DNA of 64,000 nucleotides from Agrobacterium tumefaciens_K (GCF_031801495.1 NZ_JAOEGC010000002.1:186001-250000), one strand, 5' to 3'; positions 44,703-53,821 are shown, numbered from the stretch's first letter. Notes: generated from the sequence alone by a model not told the origin. Numbers and translations: made by a program.

Positions 44703-44990
44703 TCAGATACCTTCGACAACCACGAATTCGGCGTCGGCGATTTCCTGACGGATCTTGGCCGCGGCCTGATATTCCGGAGAGTTGTAGCAATCGATGGCAT
44801 GCTGCACGGATGGGAATTCGATTACGACATTCCGCGCCCGGGCTTTTCCTTCAAGTTCCGTCGCTTCGCCGCCGCGTGCGAGAAAATTGGCGCCAAAGCG
44901 CTCGAAAGCGGGCTTGGCCGTTGAAACGTAGTGCTTGTAGCGATCGGCGTCGCGCACATCCACGCGGGCGATCCAGTATCCCTTGGCCAT
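44703..44990 (-). CDS. DUF1330-family protein
   Basis: This 95-residue ferredoxin-like dimeric alpha/beta-barrel protein begins MAKGYWIARVDVRDADRYKHYV and has NVVIEFPSVQHAIDCYNSPEYQAA, the DUF1330 pattern. The biochemical role is unknown. It lies 23 bases downstream of pyrF, on the same strand, but with overlapping reading spacing that permits co-transcription. Confidence 0.92.
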   Translation of the reverse strand: MAKGYWIARVDVRDADRYKHYVSTAKPAFERFGANFLARGGEATELEGKARARNVVIEFPSVQHAIDCYNSPEYQAAAKIRQEIADAEFVVVEGI

Positions 44991-45013
44991 GATTGTCTCC
45001 TCCGCTTGGTGAT

Positions 45014-45721
45014 TTAGCTGTTTGCCGGGAAGCTGGCGCGCAGCATGTCGTCCAGAATGGCGCGTGCCGCTGCCTTAGGATCCTCGGCCCTGACGATGGG
45101 ACGTGCGACGACCAGATGGCTGGAACCTGCCTTGATGGCGTCATAGGGCGTGACCACGCGCTTCTGATCGCCTGCATCGGCGCCAGCAGGTCGGATGCCG
45201 GGTGTGACCACGGCAAGGTCGGGCCCAAGGATTTCACGAACGGCGGTCGATTCTTCTGCCGAGCATACGATACCGCCCATTCCGGCCTCGCGTGCCTGCT
45301 CCGCACGGCGAAGCACCAGCGAGCGGGCGTCGCCCTGATATCCGGCCTCGGTCAGGTCTGCATCGTCCATCGAAGTCAGAACCGTCACGCCAAGCAGGCA
45401 AAGGCCGGAGCCTTCCGCAGCTTTCACGGCGGCGCGCATCGCTTTGGGATAGGCGTGCAGCGTCAGCATGGACATGCCCATTTTGGCGATGTTCTCCACG
45501 CCGGAGGCAACGGTGTTGTCGATGTCGAGCAATTTCATGTCGAGGAAGATTTTCTTGCCGCTCTGAGCAAGCTCACGGGCAAATTCCAATCCGCCTGCGA
45601 ATACCAGCTGGTAACCGATCTTGTAGAAAAGAACGTCGTCACCGATCTTCGAGACGATGTTTTCTGCCTCTTTTACAGTCGGAACGTCGAGCCCGACGAT
45701 CAAGCGTTCGCGTGCGGTCAT
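45014..45721 (-). CDS. pyrF: Orotidine 5'-phosphate decarboxylase
   Basis: This 235-residue enzyme makes UMP from OMP. The catalytic Lys-Asp network is visible in KKIFLDMKLLDIDNT, and phosphate-binding VTPGIRPAGADAGDQKRVVTP is present. The start at 45721 (MTARERLIVGLDVPT) gives the family length; the frame stays open upstream without homology because it runs over the phosphatase gene. It lies four bases downstream of that gene, so they are co-transcribed. Confidence 0.97.
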   Translation of the reverse strand: MTARERLIVGLDVPTVKEAENIVSKIGDDVLFYKIGYQLVFAGGLEFARELAQSGKKIFLDMKLLDIDNTVASGVENIAKMGMSMLTLHAYPKAMRAAVKAAEGSGLCLLGVTVLTSMDDADLTEAGYQGDARSLVLRRAEQAREAGMGGIVCSAEESTAVREILGPDLAVVTPGIRPAGADAGDQKRVVTPYDAIKAGSSHLVVARPIVRAEDPKAAARAILDDMLRASFPANS

Positions 45722-45725
45722 AGTC

Positions 45726-46307
45726 TTATCCCTGCCATGTTTCCATTGCCGTCCAGTCGCATGTGATGCGCCTGTCCGCAAGGGAAAAACAGAAAAGATT
45801 GCCACCGCCGCCGGGCTGGTCCTGACGGCGGCTGATTGGCTGCCGTGCGAGATGGCATTTGAGAAGCGTTCCCACGCCGCCGTGGCCCACGAATACAATG
45901 GATTGGTCCGGCGCGTGATCTTCCAGTAACGCCTCGACGGCGGAAACGATGCGGTTCTGTGCGTCCATGGCACGCTCCCATCCATGAAAGCTTTCAGTGG
46001 GATGGGTGAAAAACCAGTCTGCAGCGTTTTCGAACTTCGGCGGCGGCAGGAAGCCGGTAGCGGAGCGGTCATTCTCGTGCATGCCGGCAACCGTTTCGAC
46101 CGAAGCGCCGCAGGCGTCTGCAAGGATCCGGGCAGTCTCGATCGCTTTCTTTTCTTCGCTGGAGACGATGCGGCGAAGCTGCCGCGCCCATGCCAGACGG
46201 CTTGCCTTTATGGCGCGTTCTGCACCAAGGTCTGAAAGTCCCCATTCGGGAACGGGGACATTCGGATCGATCTTTACCTGTGGGTGGGTAATGTAGAGCG
46301 CGAACAT
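45726..46307 (-). CDS. Histidine-phosphatase-superfamily protein with altered RHG motif
   Basis: This 193-residue protein of the phosphoglycerate mutase fold starts MFALYITHPQVKIDP. The usual RHG is THP, so the phospho-accepting His is kept but the Arg is lost. LRRIVSSEEKKAIETARILAD and SIVFVGHGGVGTLLKCHL supply the second Arg-like position (SSEEKKA) and His. It is the first gene of a pair with pyrF. Enzyme activity is uncertain. Confidence 0.82.
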   Translation of the reverse strand: MFALYITHPQVKIDPNVPVPEWGLSDLGAERAIKASRLAWARQLRRIVSSEEKKAIETARILADACGASVETVAGMHENDRSATGFLPPPKFENAADWFFTHPTESFHGWERAMDAQNRIVSAVEALLEDHAPDQSIVFVGHGGVGTLLKCHLARQPISRRQDQPGGGGNLFCFSLADRRITCDWTAMETWQG

Positions 46308-46322
46308 GCGCCCGACGATATG

Positions 46323-46916
46323 TCAGGTGCGTGTGTAGGTCCACAATTGCGCTGGCGGAATATTGCGGACGATGAAATCGAAATGACGGATGTGATAAAG
46401 ATGCGGCTGCGCCACGATGGGAGACACCGGGCCGTAGGAAATCTGCACCACTGGACGGCCGCGTGGAATGCGATTGAGAAGTTCGTCCAGAAGCTTGATG
46501 CGGGCCGCCATCGGAAAATTGAGCATCGGCACGGCGGAGATCACACAGTCGAACATCTGGTCCTTGCCGGAGCCGAGTGTCGCATCCAGGTCGAAGGCGT
46601 CGCCGTTGACGAAGTTCACGCCGGGGTAGCTCTTCAGAAGCTGCTGATAGAAGTCGGTGGAATATTCGATGGCCGTCAGACTTTCAGGCCGGATGCCTCT
46701 GGCCAGAATGGCCTTGGTGATGACGCCCGTCCCCGGTCCCAGTTCCAGTACAGGTAGCCCCGAATGCGGATTGATGACGCTTGCCATTTTTTTTGCGGTG
46801 ATCGACGAAGTAGGAACGATTGCCCCCACCTTTTTGGGCTGGTTGACCATTCCCTTGAAGAAGCGAATCTCCTCCTCGAATTTTCTTTCGAAGCGCTGTT
46901 TCAGGTTTAGAGCCAT
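46323..46916 (-). CDS. pmtA: Phospholipid N-methyltransferase PmtA
   Basis: This 197-residue soluble SAM-dependent methyltransferase turns phosphatidylethanolamine into phosphatidylcholine. It has an amphipathic N-terminal helix (LKQRFERKFEEEIRFFKGMV), motif I PVLELGPGTGVITKAIL, and the downstream FDCVISAVPMLNFP. It matches the Agrobacterium/Rhodobacter type of Pmt. It precedes the phosphatase and pyrF on the same strand by 15 bases and may form an operon with them. Confidence 0.9.
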   Translation of the reverse strand: MALNLKQRFERKFEEEIRFFKGMVNQPKKVGAIVPTSSITAKKMASVINPHSGLPVLELGPGTGVITKAILARGIRPESLTAIEYSTDFYQQLLKSYPGVNFVNGDAFDLDATLGSGKDQMFDCVISAVPMLNFPMAARIKLLDELLNRIPRGRPVVQISYGPVSPIVAQPHLYHIRHFDFIVRNIPPAQLWTYTRT

Positions 46917-47050
46917 GGTCCCCTCAGATTGATTTGGTCATTGTCAAAAAACTGTTACCGCAATGTTGAATCCATTTGCCGCAAAAACAAGGCAAAATGT
47001 CGTAATTAGAAAAACAGGATTGCAAACCTGCCGGGAACTCTGCTCAGAAT

Positions 47051-47083
47051 AAAAAAGCGTCGGAGAGGGGCTCTCCGACGCTT
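47051..47083 (-). terminator. dnaN terminator
   Basis: AAGCGTCGGAGA (47055-47066) pairs exactly with TCTCCGACGCTT (47072-47083). On the minus strand the stem is followed by a run of T. Confidence 0.88.
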
Positions 47084-47110
47084 TATGGATTTTGTCTGAA
47101 AGTGGCTGTT

Positions 47111-48229
47111 TTATACGCGCATCGGCATCAGAACGTAGAGCGCGTCATCGCCCGCCGTGTCGCGAACGAGCGTCGGAGAGCCGGCATCCGCCAGAAGGAA
47201 GATCGCATCGTCGCCGGACAACTGGGACGTGATGTCCAGCAGATATTTGGCGTTGAAACCGATTTCCATCGAATCGTGCTCGTATCCGACCGCGACTTCT
47301 TCCGTCGCGCTGCCCGAATCCGGGTTGTTGACGGTCAGCGTCAACTGGCCGTCCGTCAACGCCAGTTTGACGGCGCGGCCGCGCTCCGACGAAATCGTCG
47401 ATACGCGATCCACCGCGCGGGCAAAGGTCTGGCAATCGACGCGCATTTCCTTGTCGTTGTTGGTTGGAATGACGCGCTGATAGTCGGGGAATGTGCCGTC
47501 GATCAGTTTTGAGGTCATCACGATCGAGCCGATGGTAAGGCGGATTTTCGCATCTGACACTTCGACGGTGACTTCGAGTTCCGGATTATCGACCAGCTTC
47601 TGCAATTCGCCGACGGTCTTGCGCGGAATGATGATGCCCGGCATGCCTTCCGAACCAGAAGGCGCATTCACATCAGCGCGCGCCAGACGATGGCCATCCG
47701 TGGCCACGGCGCGCAGCTTCAGGTCGCCGCCGCTTTCGATCGTGTGGAAGAAAATGCCGTTGAGGTAATAACGGGTTTCTTCGGTGGAAATCGCAAACTG
47801 CGTGCGGTCGATCAGCATTTTCAGATCGCTCGCCTTCAGTTTGAAGGTATGGCTGAAGGTGCCGGCGGTCAGGTCCGGGAAGTCGGCTTCCGGCAGGCAC
47901 TGCAGGGAGAATTTCGAGCGGCCGGAGGCGACCGTCATGGTCGAGCCGTCCGGGTTGGTCGCCAGAAGAACTTCGGAACCATCCGGCAACTTGCGGACGA
48001 TTTCATAGAGCAGGTGAGCTGGAACGGTCGTCGCGCCTGCCTGCTCAACCATGGCCGGTGTCGCTTCGGTAATTTCCAGATCGAGGTCCGTCGCCTTCAT
48101 GTCAAGATTGGCGCCGGAGGCGCGCAGAAGCACGTTGGACAGGATCGGAATCGTATTGCGACGCTCGACGACCCGGTGGACGTGGTTCAGCGATTTCAGA
48201 AGGTTGGACCGCTCAAGAGTAATACGCAT
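47111..48229 (-). CDS. dnaN: DNA polymerase III beta subunit (sliding clamp)
   Basis: This 372-residue clamp has three repeated domains. It begins MRITLERSNLLKSLNHVHRVVERRNTIPILSNVL and ends with the conserved YVLMPMRV. The start at 48229 matches the family; an upstream in-frame ATG at 48289 adds unmatched residues. It is not next to dnaA, as is common in Rhizobiales. Divergent from rsmI. Confidence 0.97.
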   Translation of the reverse strand: MRITLERSNLLKSLNHVHRVVERRNTIPILSNVLLRASGANLDMKATDLDLEITEATPAMVEQAGATTVPAHLLYEIVRKLPDGSEVLLATNPDGSTMTVASGRSKFSLQCLPEADFPDLTAGTFSHTFKLKASDLKMLIDRTQFAISTEETRYYLNGIFFHTIESGGDLKLRAVATDGHRLARADVNAPSGSEGMPGIIIPRKTVGELQKLVDNPELEVTVEVSDAKIRLTIGSIVMTSKLIDGTFPDYQRVIPTNNDKEMRVDCQTFARAVDRVSTISSERGRAVKLALTDGQLTLTVNNPDSGSATEEVAVGYEHDSMEIGFNAKYLLDITSQLSGDDAIFLLADAGSPTLVRDTAGDDALYVLMPMRV

Positions 48230-48486
48230 GGACACTACCGCTTTCAACCGTTGCGACCCGGCCGCCGCCGGATCGGCAAGAATAGTCATGTCCGGCCGGG
48301 AAGCCGGATAATGTGGACCGGCAAAATGGCAGAGTTATTGCCGGAAATGCAAGAGGCGAGTGTGTCCTCGGCGTTTCATTTCGGTGCTATACAGCTTGAT
48401 CCACAGGCTATGGCACATTGCGGGCCTTGTTCGCAGGTTTTTCACCCTCCATAAAGGATTGAAAATACCAAGGATCGGAAGAGCGT

Positions 48487-49413
48487 GTGACTGAAGAAGT
48501 ATCCCATAACGATGGTAAGGAAGCGACCAAAGGGTTCAGGATTGGTAGTGCGGCCATTCCCGCACGCCCGCTCGAGCCGGCGCTTTATCTGGTCGCTACG
48601 CCCATCGGCAATCTTGGCGATATCACGCTGCGCGCACTGGAAACACTTGCATCTGCCGATGTTCTGGCCTGCGAGGACACCCGTGTCACCCGCATTCTTC
48701 TGGAGCGTTACGGCATCCGTACCCGCCCGCTTGCCTATCATGAGCATAATGCGCAGGAGGCCGGGCCGAAACTCATCTCGGCGCTGGAGGCCGGTAAATC
48801 CGTGGCGCTCGTATCCGACGCGGGAACGCCTCTTGTCTCCGATCCCGGTTATCGTCTCGGACAACTGGCGCTGGAGGCAGGCCATCGCGTCGTGCCGATA
48901 CCGGGCGCTTCCGCACCTCTGGCCGCTCTGGTCGGATCAGGCATGCCAAGCGACGCCTTTCTGTTCGCGGGCTTCCTGCCGGTAAAGGATCGCGGCAAAC
49001 GCGACCGCTTTTCGGAGCTGGCGAAAATCCCTGCGACCCTCATCTTTTTTGAATCTCCACATCGCATTGCCGCCTCGGTCAGGGTTGCGTCGGAGGTGCT
49101 CGGGAGAGAGCGTCGCGCTGTGGTATGCCGCGAACTGACAAAGACTTTTGAGGAATTCCGCCGCGGCACGCTGGGAGAGCTTGCCGACTATTACGATGAA
49201 GGCCGCTCCGTGAAAGGTGAGATCGTGCTGCTCATAGAGCCGCCGTCTTACGATGAAATCCCCGATATCGAGGATGTCGAAAAGCTGCTGAAGGATCTGG
49301 TGTCGACCATGCCTGCCGCAAAGGCGGCAGCAGAGGCGGCAAAACTGACCGGGCTGCCACGCAAGGAACTCTACCAGCGGCTCCTTGATATGAAGGATGC
49401 CGATGGAACGTGA
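48487..49413 (+). CDS. rsmI: 16S rRNA (cytidine(1402)-2'-O)-methyltransferase
   Basis: This 308-residue tetrapyrrole-methylase-fold enzyme modifies C1402 in the ribosomal P site. The signature LYLVATPIGNLGDITLRALE, VSDAGTPLVSDPG and the C-terminal helix-turn region are present. The start is GTG 48487 with GGAAGAG just upstream. Its end overlaps yraN by 17 bases. Confidence 0.96.
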   Translation: MTEEVSHNDGKEATKGFRIGSAAIPARPLEPALYLVATPIGNLGDITLRALETLASADVLACEDTRVTRILLERYGIRTRPLAYHEHNAQEAGPKLISALEAGKSVALVSDAGTPLVSDPGYRLGQLALEAGHRVVPIPGASAPLAALVGSGMPSDAFLFAGFLPVKDRGKRDRFSELAKIPATLIFFESPHRIAASVRVASEVLGRERRAVVCRELTKTFEEFRRGTLGELADYYDEGRSVKGEIVLLIEPPSYDEIPDIEDVEKLLKDLVSTMPAAKAAAEAAKLTGLPRKELYQRLLDMKDADGT

Positions 49414-49771
49414 GCCGCTTGAGAGAAAAAGACGGCGGGCCGAGCGGCGTGGCCATGCTGCCGAATACTGGGCGGCTCTTTATCTCATGCTCAAGGGGTA
49501 TCGCATTCTCGCCATCCGGTATCGCACCAGACTGGGCGAAATCGATCTGATCGTCCGCAAGAAGGATGTCGTGGCTATCGTCGAGGTCAAGGCGCGAAGC
49601 ACTGCCAGCGGCGCCGTGGACGCGGTTGGCTGGCATTCGCAGCAACGGATCCGCGCCGCTGCCGATCTCTGGATGTCCAGGCGCAAGGATTCCGCCAATC
49701 TGTCGCTGCGGTTCGATATTGTTGCCGTCATACCGCGGCGCATGCCGCGGCATTTCGTCGATGCATTCTGA
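49397..49771 (+). CDS. yraN: UPF0102 family protein YraN
   Basis: This 124-residue nuclease-fold protein contains ERRGHAAEYWAALYLMLKGY, RLGEIDLIVRKKDVVAIVEVKAR (Asp-x(n)-Glu-x-Lys nuclease core: EIDLI...VEVKAR), and FDIVAV. The role is unsettled; rsmI-yraN is a conserved pair. Start is ATG 49397 or ATG 49403, inside the end of rsmI. Confidence 0.93.
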   Translation: MPMEREPLERKRRRAERRGHAAEYWAALYLMLKGYRILAIRYRTRLGEIDLIVRKKDVVAIVEVKARSTASGAVDAVGWHSQQRIRAAADLWMSRRKDSANLSLRFDIVAVIPRRMPRHFVDAF

Positions 49772-49782
49772 GGGGATAGGGC

Positions 49783-50343
49783 ATGCTGAGTGAACGGGAA
49801 AAAATGGCGCTCGGCGAATGGTATACATGCCTGGATGATGAGCTGGACGCCCTGCGCAATGCGGCCCGTCGTGCCGTTCATCAGCACAATATCATGCCAC
49901 CGGATGAGCGTGCGTCGATGGCGCCGCTGCTCCGATCCTTGTTCGCCTTCGTTGCGCCGAGCGCCTTCCTCGAAGCGCCGTTCCATTGCAGTTACGGCTT
50001 CAATATCTCTCTCGGCGAAAACGTCTATCTGAATGCGGGGTGTAACATTCTCGATTCAGCACCCGTGAGGATTGGTGATGGTTCCATGCTGGGACCTGGG
50101 GTGCAGATTTATTGCGCCGAGCATCACAAGGACACGTCGTTGCGCGCGCGTGGTATCGAGATCGCCAGGCCTGTCACCATCGGTAAAAACGTCTGGATCG
50201 GCGGCGGTGCGATTGTTCTCGCCGGTATCGACATTGGCGATGGTGCAATCGTTGGCGCGGGATCGGTCGTGACGAGGGATGTGGCGCCGAGTGCAACCGT
50301 AGTTGGCAATCCTGCCCGTGCACTTCGCCCGAAAACAGATTGA
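49783..50343 (+). CDS. Sugar O-acetyltransferase, maltose/NodL type (hexapeptide repeat)
   Basis: This 186-residue left-handed beta-helix acetyltransferase has the N-terminal MAT cap (EREKMALGEWYTCLDDELDALRNAAR), the catalytic His in YCAEHHKDTSLR, and hexapeptide repeats (PVTIGKNVWIGGGAIVLAGIDIGDGAIVGAGSVVTRDV). The acceptor sugar is unknown; NodL-like nodulation is not implied. It lies 11 bases after yraN. Confidence 0.9.
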   Translation: MLSEREKMALGEWYTCLDDELDALRNAARRAVHQHNIMPPDERASMAPLLRSLFAFVAPSAFLEAPFHCSYGFNISLGENVYLNAGCNILDSAPVRIGDGSMLGPGVQIYCAEHHKDTSLRARGIEIARPVTIGKNVWIGGGAIVLAGIDIGDGAIVGAGSVVTRDVAPSATVVGNPARALRPKTD

Positions 50344-50404
50344 CGGGCCGCTTTTCAAGCGTCTCGCGCCCGAATACATCACACCATGGTGGTGTGTAAC
50401 AAAT

Positions 50405-50422
50405 CTGCCATAAAACTGTAAA
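50405..50422 (+). promoter_or_regulatory. Pho box upstream of ugpB
   Basis: CTGCCAT-AAAA-CTGTAAA is two 7-bp CTGTCAT-like direct repeats at 11-bp spacing, the PhoB-binding pattern. It ends 65 bases before the ugpB start. Phosphate-starvation control of ugp operons is known in rhizobia. Confidence 0.78.
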
Positions 50423-50487
50423 AGTGCCGTCACGGAACGGGCCTATTCGCATCCTCACCCAACCACGGGCGGTAGAGGATCGAAAAG

Positions 50488-51786
50488 ATGATCAAGAAGT
50501 TTTCCATGGCCGTGATGGCCGTCAGTGTCTCCGCAACGTCTTCCATGGCGGCTACCAACATCACCTGGTGGCACGGCATGGGCGGTCGCAACGGCGAAGT
50601 CATCAACGAAGTCTCCCAGAAGTTCAATGAAGCTCAGAAAGAGTGCGCCCTGACGCCTGTTTCCAAGGGTTCTTACGAAGAAGCATTGGCAAGCGGCATC
50701 GCTGCATTCCGTTCTGGTGAGCAGCCGAATATTCTCCAGGTTTTCGATGCTGGCGCTGCCACCATCATCAATGCCAAGGGTGCTGTCATTCCTGCCGAAG
50801 ACATCATCACCAAGGCCGGCTACAAGTTTGATCGCGAAGCCTTCATCCCGGGCGTTCGCCACTTCTACGCAGCCGCTGATGGCAAGTTTGTCGGCATGCC
50901 GTTCAACTCTTCCGCACCGATCATGTATCTCAACACCGAAGCCCTCAAAAAGGCCGGCGTTGAAGCGCCCAAGACCTGGGAAGAATTCGAAGCTGTCGCT
51001 CCGAAGCTCAAGGAAGCCGGCTTCATTCCTCTGGTTCAGACGCAGCTGACCTGGGAGTTCACCGAGAACTTCTTCTCGCGCAACAACCTCCAATTCGCCA
51101 CCAACAACAACGGCTACGATAGCGTTGTCGACACCAAGCTCAAGGTCACCGACCCGAACCTCGTCATGATGTTCGACAAGTTGAAGGCCTGGAAGGATCA
51201 GGGTTACTTCGCTTATTATGGCGCTGGCTGGAACGATAACCAGAAGCCGTTCGAAGAAAACAAGGTTGCGCTGTGGATCGGTTCTTCCGGCTCCTTCGGC
51301 GGCCTGCAGAAGACGGCACAGATGCCGTTCTCGGCAACTTTCCTGCCATACTGGGGCTCCATCAAGGGCGCTGGCACCAACTCCTTCATCGGTGGCGCTG
51401 CACTCTTTGCAATGTCGGGCAAGTCCGAAGCTGAAAACAAGTGCGTTGCCAGCTTCTTCCAGTTCCTGACATCGCCGGAAATCCAGAAGTTCTACCATCA
51501 GGCAACCGGCTACGTCGCCATCACCAAGGCCGCTTACGAGCTGGCCAAGAAGGAAGGCTTCTACGAGAAGCAGCCTGTTGCCGAAGTCGGCATTCAGCAG
51601 CTGTCGCTTCCGGGCGGTGAGTGGTCCAAGGGTTACCGCCTCGGCTTCTACCCCCAGATCCGCGCCATCATGGAACGTGAATATGGTCGCATCTTCTCTG
51701 GCGAAGTTCAGCCGAAGGAAGCGTTCGAGATCATCGAAAAGGAAGGCAACGAGCTTCTCGCCCGCTTTGCCAAGACTGCTGGCTGA
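50488..51786 (+). CDS. ugpB: sn-Glycerol-3-phosphate ABC transporter, substrate-binding protein
   Basis: This 432-residue periplasmic receptor has a signal peptide (MIKKFSMAVMAVSVSATSSMAA). The UgpB-like ITWWHGMGGRNGEVINEVSQKFN and SYEEALASGIAAFRSGEQPNILQVFDAGAATI are clear, as is GGAALFAMSGKSEAENK. It delivers glycerol-3-phosphate or glycerophosphodiesters to UgpAE. It is behind a Pho box and is separated from ugpA by a 197-base spacer containing two hairpins, which may keep binding protein in excess. Confidence 0.96.
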   Translation: MIKKFSMAVMAVSVSATSSMAATNITWWHGMGGRNGEVINEVSQKFNEAQKECALTPVSKGSYEEALASGIAAFRSGEQPNILQVFDAGAATIINAKGAVIPAEDIITKAGYKFDREAFIPGVRHFYAAADGKFVGMPFNSSAPIMYLNTEALKKAGVEAPKTWEEFEAVAPKLKEAGFIPLVQTQLTWEFTENFFSRNNLQFATNNNGYDSVVDTKLKVTDPNLVMMFDKLKAWKDQGYFAYYGAGWNDNQKPFEENKVALWIGSSGSFGGLQKTAQMPFSATFLPYWGSIKGAGTNSFIGGAALFAMSGKSEAENKCVASFFQFLTSPEIQKFYHQATGYVAITKAAYELAKKEGFYEKQPVAEVGIQQLSLPGGEWSKGYRLGFYPQIRAIMEREYGRIFSGEVQPKEAFEIIEKEGNELLARFAKTAG

Positions 51787-51807
51787 CATCTAAGCTCTGA
51801 AACCAAA

Positions 51808-51838
51808 CGGACCTTCTCTCTTGATGAGGGGAGGTCCG
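51808..51838 (+). terminator. Stem-loop after ugpB (mRNA stabiliser or attenuator)
   Basis: CGGACCTTCTCTC pairs with GAGGGGAGGTCCG across a five-base loop, with two G-U pairs. There is no T-run, so it is more likely to stabilise the ugpB mRNA or cause partial termination than to end transcription. Confidence 0.5.
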
Positions 51839-51871
51839 CAGGCCGTATGCAAGTCATGCCACTCACGCCTC

Positions 51872-51902
51872 CGTCATCCTCGGGTCAAGCCCGAGGATGA
51901 CG
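51872..51902. repeat. REP-like palindrome in the ugpB-ugpA spacer
   Basis: CGTCATCCTCGGG (51872-51884) and its exact inverted copy (51890-51902) flank a TCAAG loop. This CATCCTCGGG palindrome is a type I recognise as dispersed in rhizobial genomes. It is the only copy noticed in this window. Confidence 0.6.
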
Positions 51903-51983
51903 CCGAAAAGGGTGGAACGTCCTGCCTCAATCCACGGACCACTTCATCACGAAGAAAAGTCCCCAACCCAAAGGTTTGCGCGC

Positions 51984-52955
51984 GTGGCCTACACCTCGTC
52001 ACAGCCGGGTCTCGTCGGCCCCACTTCCGACATCGCAGCCAAGGCGAAAAAGCCCGCCGCCATATCGGAGCCAGCCAAGAGAGTGCAGTTTTCGCCCTCG
52101 GCGCTGCCTTATCTGCTCATCGCGCCGCAGCTCCTCGTCATTTTCGTGTTTTTCTACTGGCCCTCGGTGCAGGCGGTTCAGTCTTCGTTCTATATCGAAG
52201 ATCCGTTCGGCTTCGGCTCCACCTTTGTCGGCATGGCTAATTATTCCGACGCACTTTTCAGTAACGAATATCTCAACATCGCCAAATTCACGGTCATCTT
52301 CACCGTTCTCGTCACCATCTTTTCACTGGCGCTTGGCCTGCTTCTGGCCGTCAAGGCAGATGCGGTCATTCGCGGCAGTTCCGCCTACAAGACAATGCTG
52401 ATTTCTGTTTATGCCATCGCCCCGCCGGTCGCTGGTCTCATCGGCATGATGTTTTTCGATCAGCACATCGGCCCCTTTGTGAAGATCGCGTCGTATCTTG
52501 GCTGGCACATGCAGGTCGGCATCAATTATTTCGACACCGCCTTTGCCATGATCTTCGTCTCCGTCTGGAAGCAGATCCCTTACAATTTCATCTTCTTCCT
52601 GTCGGGCCTGCAAAGCGTGCCGGTATCGGTGCGCGAAGCCGCCTTCATCGATTGCCGCTCCGGTTTTCGCCGTTTCTGGACGGTCATCATGCCGCTTCTG
52701 GCGCCCACCGCCTTCTTCCTTCTCATCATCAACATCACCTATGCGCTGTTCGATACATTCGCCGTCATCGACGTCATGGTGAAGGACAAGGCGGCAAACA
52801 ACCCTATCACGCTTGTCTACAAGGTGTTTCTGGATGGTTTCCGCGGGAACGATATCGGCGGCTCATCGGCGCAGTCGGTCATTCTCATGGTCGTGGTTTT
52901 CTTGCTCACCGTGCTGCAATTCCGCTTCCTCGAAAAACGCATCCATTACGGTTGA
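51984..52955 (+). CDS. ugpA: sn-Glycerol-3-phosphate ABC transporter permease UgpA
   Basis: This 323-residue permease has six transmembrane helices after a 40-residue cytoplasmic N-terminal extension. The EAA loop is REAAFIDCRSGFRRFWTVIMPLLAP. A GTG start at 51984 is chosen; an ATG at 51897 would lie inside the REP-like palindrome. The ORF is longer than the enterobacterial protein because of the Lys/Pro/Ala-rich extension. Confidence 0.93.
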   Translation: MAYTSSQPGLVGPTSDIAAKAKKPAAISEPAKRVQFSPSALPYLLIAPQLLVIFVFFYWPSVQAVQSSFYIEDPFGFGSTFVGMANYSDALFSNEYLNIAKFTVIFTVLVTIFSLALGLLLAVKADAVIRGSSAYKTMLISVYAIAPPVAGLIGMMFFDQHIGPFVKIASYLGWHMQVGINYFDTAFAMIFVSVWKQIPYNFIFFLSGLQSVPVSVREAAFIDCRSGFRRFWTVIMPLLAPTAFFLLIINITYALFDTFAVIDVMVKDKAANNPITLVYKVFLDGFRGNDIGGSSAQSVILMVVVFLLTVLQFRFLEKRIHYG

Positions 52956-52967
52956 GGGATATCAGAC

Positions 52968-53810
52968 ATGTATAAGACCAAACCCCTCGACCATCTGATC
53001 CTCATCATCGGCTCGCTGTTTCTGATGATGCCGGTCATCGTATCGTTCATGACGTCGACACACACGGCGGCAGAAATCCACATGAACGGTCTGGCGCTTC
53101 TGCTCGGTGATAATTTCGTCGGCACCTATGAAAAGGTGCTGACCCAGAAGGGCGGCTTTACCGGTCAGGTCACCGGCCTCAATATGGTCATCAATTCGCT
53201 GATACTCGGCATCGGCTTTGCCGTCGGCAAGATCGTGCTGTCGATGCTGGCGGCCTACGCCATCGTCTACTTCCGCTTCCGTTTCGCGACCTTCGCCTTC
53301 TGGATCATCTTCACCACGCTGCTTTTGCCGCTCGAGGTGCGCATCATGCCGTCTTATGAGGTCATGAGCAAACTCGGACTGCTGAACTCCTACACCGGCC
53401 TGATCGTACCTTTGCTGGCCTCGGCAACCGGTACCTTCTATTTCCGCCAGTTCTTCAAGTCCGTGCCGGACGAACTTCTGGAAGCCGCCCGCATCGATGG
53501 TGCCGGACCGGTGAAGTTCTTCATCGATATTCTGCTTCCGCTCTCGCGCACCATGATGGCCGCCATCTTCATCATCATGTTCGTCTATGGCTGGAACCAG
53601 TATCTCTGGCCCATGCTGATGACCACGGATGAAGGCTTCTTCACCATCATGCGCGGCATCAAGTCGATCCTTCAGGTCTGGGTCGGTTCGCAAATTCCTG
53701 ATTACAACGAAGCTTTCGCGCTCGCCGTTCTGGCCATGCTGCCGCCCGTGCTGATCGTCGTCATCTTCCAGAGCTGGTTCATCAAGGGCCTCACCGAAAG
53801 CGATAAATAA
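52968..53810 (+). CDS. ugpE: sn-Glycerol-3-phosphate ABC transporter permease UgpE
   Basis: This 280-residue inner-membrane permease has six helices. The EAA loop is LLEAARIDGAGPVKFFIDILLPLSRTMMAA. It pairs with UgpA to form the channel. It begins 12 bases after ugpA and precedes ugpC by 11 bases. Confidence 0.95.
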   Translation: MYKTKPLDHLILIIGSLFLMMPVIVSFMTSTHTAAEIHMNGLALLLGDNFVGTYEKVLTQKGGFTGQVTGLNMVINSLILGIGFAVGKIVLSMLAAYAIVYFRFRFATFAFWIIFTTLLLPLEVRIMPSYEVMSKLGLLNSYTGLIVPLLASATGTFYFRQFFKSVPDELLEAARIDGAGPVKFFIDILLPLSRTMMAAIFIIMFVYGWNQYLWPMLMTTDEGFFTIMRGIKSILQVWVGSQIPDYNEAFALAVLAMLPPVLIVVIFQSWFIKGLTESDK

Positions 53811-53821
53811 AGGAAACTGCA

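Noticed and set aside
48395..48425. DnaA-box-like TGATCCACA upstream of dnaN and rsmI
   Set aside because: A single imperfect copy without an AT-rich element or a cluster. Not evidence of an origin.
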